This document shows, in pieces, positions 5,491-7,191 of a stretch of DNA of 7,191 bases. Position numbers and translations under genes: made by a program. The stretch is from Tannerella sp. (GTDB lineage Bacteria > Bacteroidota > Bacteroidia > Bacteroidales > Tannerellaceae). The notes beneath the pieces were generated by a model. The model saw only the letters and a program-made list of their open reading frames with translations, was not told where the DNA came from and did no database searches. The stretch spans positions 1 through 7,191 of the forward strand of contig JAIRYY010000316.1 of the NCBI GenBank assembly GCA_031267485.1, written 5' to 3'. The first letter of the stretch is position 1. Every line of letters begins with the position of its first letter.

Positions 5491-6495
5491 ATGAAAATCA
5501 TCATTACAATTCTCAGAATGGCCATTGGCTGGCATTTCCTTTATGAAGGATGCGTGAAACTGTTTGCGGAAAACTGGACTTCCGAAGGGTATCTGGCCGG
5601 TTCGCAGGGATTTCTGTCCGGTTTTTTCCACTGGCTGGCGGCGTCGCAGGGGCGTCTCGAAGTGGTCGATATCCTGAATGTCGCCGGTCTGATTCTTATC
5701 GGATTATCCCTGTCATTCGGCCTGCTTGGCAGGTGGGCGTCGCTTGCCGGGGCGTTTCTGCTTACGCTCTACTATCTGGCTTATCCTCCGTTCGGACTTT
5801 CTCTGCTGAGTTCGACCGAGGGCAGCGTTTTTATAATCAACAAGCTGCTGATAGAAGCCGTCGTCCTTGTGTTCCTGTTCGCGCACAGGGAGCAGGGATA
5901 TGGGCTGGACGGCCTGGCAATCCGTCTGTTCCGGCGGCGAAAGACCCGGAATGGCGGCGAAGAACGGGCGCCGGAGCAGTTGACGCTGCACGGGAACGCT
6001 TCGCGGCGTGAAGCCCTGAAAAACCTGGCGACCCTGCCTGTTCTCGGCCTCATGGGGTGGAGGGCTTACCGGAATACGAAGAAGTACGGGATAGACGTCA
6101 TGTCCGGCGCCACTGTGCAGGTCAACTGGATGATGCTGAGCGAACTGGAAGGCGAGCTTCCGAAAGGCAGAATCGGCGGCCATGAACTCGGCCGGCTCAT
6201 TATGGGCGGCAACCTGATTGGCGGATGGGCGCATGCACGCGACCTCCTTTATGCCGGCTCGCTGTTTAAGGCGTACAACACGGAGACCAAGATTTATGAA
6301 ACGCTGATGCTGTGCGAACAGGCCGGAATCAACGCCATTAACATCGGTTTCCCCACGATTCCCGTGATGGTGAAATACCGGAAACTGACGGGCAGTAAAA
6401 TGAAGGTGATTACGCAGGTCGGCATCAGGGAGAAAAGCGAAGACCTGCTCGAAGATGTGACGGTCGCCATAGACAGCGGGATGGATATCATTTAG
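5491..6495 (+). CDS. DoxX-type membrane domain plus first half of a TIM-barrel-like domain, ending at an in-frame TAG
   Basis: The gene reads 334 codons from the ATG at 5491 to the TAG at 6493-6495. Residues 1-132 contain four probable membrane helices with the DoxX-like start MAIGWHFLYEGCVKL, followed by a basic cytoplasmic stretch (RLFRRRKTR). Residues 170-190 read ASRREALKNLATLPVLGLMG, a twin-arginine-like pattern (S-R-R-x-x-L-K then hydrophobic), placed in the middle of the chain. From about 230 a soluble domain begins (GHELGRLIMGGNLIGGW) that resembles an aldo/keto-reductase-like barrel, with alternating strand-helix segments (INAINIGFPT, MKVITQVG). The barrel is cut short at residue 334 but continues in the same frame after the TAG. 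The role is unknown; a membrane-anchored oxidoreductase is a guess from the domains. Neighbours are divergent ribF and a convergent MFS transporter, so it appears to be a single-gene transcript. Confidence 0.75.
   Translation: MKIIITILRMAIGWHFLYEGCVKLFAENWTSEGYLAGSQGFLSGFFHWLAASQGRLEVVDILNVAGLILIGLSLSFGLLGRWASLAGAFLLTLYYLAYPPFGLSLLSSTEGSVFIINKLLIEAVVLVFLFAHREQGYGLDGLAIRLFRRRKTRNGGEERAPEQLTLHGNASRREALKNLATLPVLGLMGWRAYRNTKKYGIDVMSGATVQVNWMMLSELEGELPKGRIGGHELGRLIMGGNLIGGWAHARDLLYAGSLFKAYNTETKIYETLMLCEQAGINAINIGFPTIPVMVKYRKLTGSKMKVITQVGIREKSEDLLEDVTVAIDSGMDII
6493..6495 (+). other. In-frame TAG inside the DoxX/barrel gene
   Basis: The codons around it read GAT ATC ATT TAG CTT CAG GGG AAC. Both sides are in one frame and form a continuous barrel, with a strand ending MDII followed by LQGNWCDW. 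A single C-to-T change from CAG would create it, which suggests a lost glutamine; this is inferred from the strand pattern and not from an alignment. TAG terminates the flippase gene normally, so a recoded genome is unlikely. Confidence 0.8.
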
Positions 6496-7014
6496 CTTCA
6501 GGGGAACTGGTGCGACTGGCTGGTGCGGGATAACCGGCTGGACGTGATCGGCCGGATGATGGACCGCATCCGCTCGCAGGGTTATATCGCCGGAATGGGA
6601 GCGCATACGGTTGATTCCTTTATCATCTGTGAAGAAAACGGCATCATCCCCGATTATTACATGAAAACCATGCATCACGACGACTACTGGTCGGCTCATC
6701 CCCGCGAAAACCGGAAAGCTTTTGAGGTGGACGGCGTCAGGAATAAAGATCACAATATGTTTCACGACAACTGTTTCTGTCCGTTCCCCGACCGTACGGT
6801 GGAATTTGTCAACCGCGTGAAAGTCCCGGTCGTCGGATTCAAGGTACTTGCCGCCGGAGCCATTCATCCGCGGGACGGTTTCAACTGGGCGTTCGAAAAC
6901 GGAGCGGATTTCATTTGCGCGGGCATGTTCGATTTCCAGGTGGTGGAGGACACGAACATCTGTATTGACGTGCTCCGGAACCTGACGGGCCGCAAACGCG
7001 AATGGTACGGGTAA
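6496..7014 (+). CDS. C-terminal half of the TIM-barrel-like domain, in frame with the DoxX gene
   Basis: This is 172 codons in the same frame as the upstream part, ending at TAA 7012-7014. It reads LQGNWCDWLVRDNRLDVIG, then IRSQGYIAGMGAHTVDSF, MKTMHHDDYWSAHP, FHDNCFCPFPD, VPVVGFKVLAAGAIHP and ADFICAGMFDFQVVEDTN. The regular hydrophobic strand segments, each followed by a helix, and the K-V-L-A-A-G-A-I turn are aldo/keto-reductase-like. The His and Cys cluster (MHHDDYW, NCFCPF) could bind a metal, which is speculation. If translated separately, the first usable start is the GTG at 6523, giving 163 residues without a complete barrel and with only a weak purine-rich stretch upstream, so independent function is doubtful. 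Coding quality is undiminished after the TAG, so the break is recent, suppressed, or a sequence error. Confidence 0.7.
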   Translation, partial: LQGNWCDWLVRDNRLDVIGRMMDRIRSQGYIAGMGAHTVDSFIICEENGIIPDYYMKTMHHDDYWSAHPRENRKAFEVDGVRNKDHNMFHDNCFCPFPDRTVEFVNRVKVPVVGFKVLAAGAIHPRDGFNWAFENGADFICAGMFDFQVVEDTNICIDVLRNLTGRKREWYG

Positions 7015-7017
7015 CCG

Positions 7018-7191
7018 TTATTTCCTCCGCAGAACGGCGGCGGCGTATGCCAGTATGACGGCAAATGCCGACAGGGGAACGAGGAACGAAAACGTCATGT
7101 CGCGGTAGTCGGCCGCCATTCCCATCATCACCGTCCCCGCGGCGCCGCCTATCGGCGTCATCATAAGTACGGCGGAGGCTTTCTGCGTCAG
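7018..7191 (-). CDS. C-terminus of an MFS sugar transporter (FucP-like), running off the window
   Basis: The minus-strand frame is open from the window edge to the TAA at 7018-7020, 57 residues. It reads TQKASAVLMMTPIGGAAGTV, then MMGMAADYRDMTFSFLVPLSA, then two short hydrophobic stretches, and ends AVLRRK. The G-G-A-x-x-x-x-x-M-G-x-x-A-D pattern followed by a last membrane helix and a basic tail is typical of the final loop and helix of FucP/glucose-galactose permease-type major facilitator proteins. The gene is convergent with the DoxX/barrel gene; only 3 bases separate the stop codons and no shared terminator hairpin is visible. Substrate cannot be judged from this fragment. Confidence 0.7.
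   Translation of the reverse strand: MTQKASAVLMMTPIGGAAGTVMMGMAADYRDMTFSFLVPLSAFAVILAYAAAVLRRK

Noticed and set aside
5713..6867. 384-codon minus-strand open frame opposite the DoxX/barrel gene
   Set aside because: The product is low in recognisable motifs and His/Val/Pro-rich, while the plus strand shows clear membrane helices and barrel motifs; it is a shadow frame.

Overview
The window looks like a chromosomal segment of a Bacteroidales-type bacterium (phylum Bacteroidota). The evidence is TAnnTTTG-type -7 promoter boxes upstream of ribF and of the DoxX gene, a DUF3990-type accessory gene, a RibF and an M20 hydrolase of the Bacteroidetes type, an IS630 transposase resembling those of Bacteroides relatives, and AT-rich spacers between GC-richer genes. 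No rRNA, tRNA or CRISPR array is visible.

Layout. (1) Positions 1-364 hold the 3' end of an accessory gene: a DUF3990-like C-terminus running in frame into a DUF3791-like small protein whose tail lies in another frame. (2) Positions 365-657 hold no gene but are full of palindromic repeats, including two tandem copies of a modular repeat unit. (3) Positions 660-1775 are a decayed IS630-family insertion sequence. Its transposase is spread over successive reading frames, and one switch coincides with a T_TTT_TTA heptamer. The insertion appears to have split an AT-rich tandem repeat. (4) Positions 1818-5354, minus strand, form a likely operon: ribF, then an M20 deacylase (probably ArgE-like), then a Wzx/MATE-like flippase. 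A 216-bp MITE-like element with perfect 14-bp terminal inverted repeats and an abutting 10-bp direct repeat sits exactly between ribF and the M20 gene. (5) Positions 5355-5490 are a divergent promoter region. (6) Positions 5491-7014, plus strand, are one long reading frame: a DoxX-type membrane domain, a twin-arginine-like segment and a TIM-barrel-like domain, broken by a single in-frame TAG at 6493-6495. (7) Positions 7018-7191, minus strand, are the C-terminus of an MFS sugar transporter running out of the window, convergent with the DoxX gene and only 3 bases from it.

The operon combines cofactor synthesis (FMN/FAD), an amidohydrolase probably of arginine biosynthesis, and an envelope polysaccharide exporter. 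These are housekeeping functions with no obvious single pathway. No defence system or other clearly new multi-gene system was identified. The most unusual items are the TAG-interrupted DoxX/barrel fusion, the clean MITE insertion inside an operon, and the multi-frame IS630 transposase. All family assignments are from recognition of motifs by eye; no database search was run.
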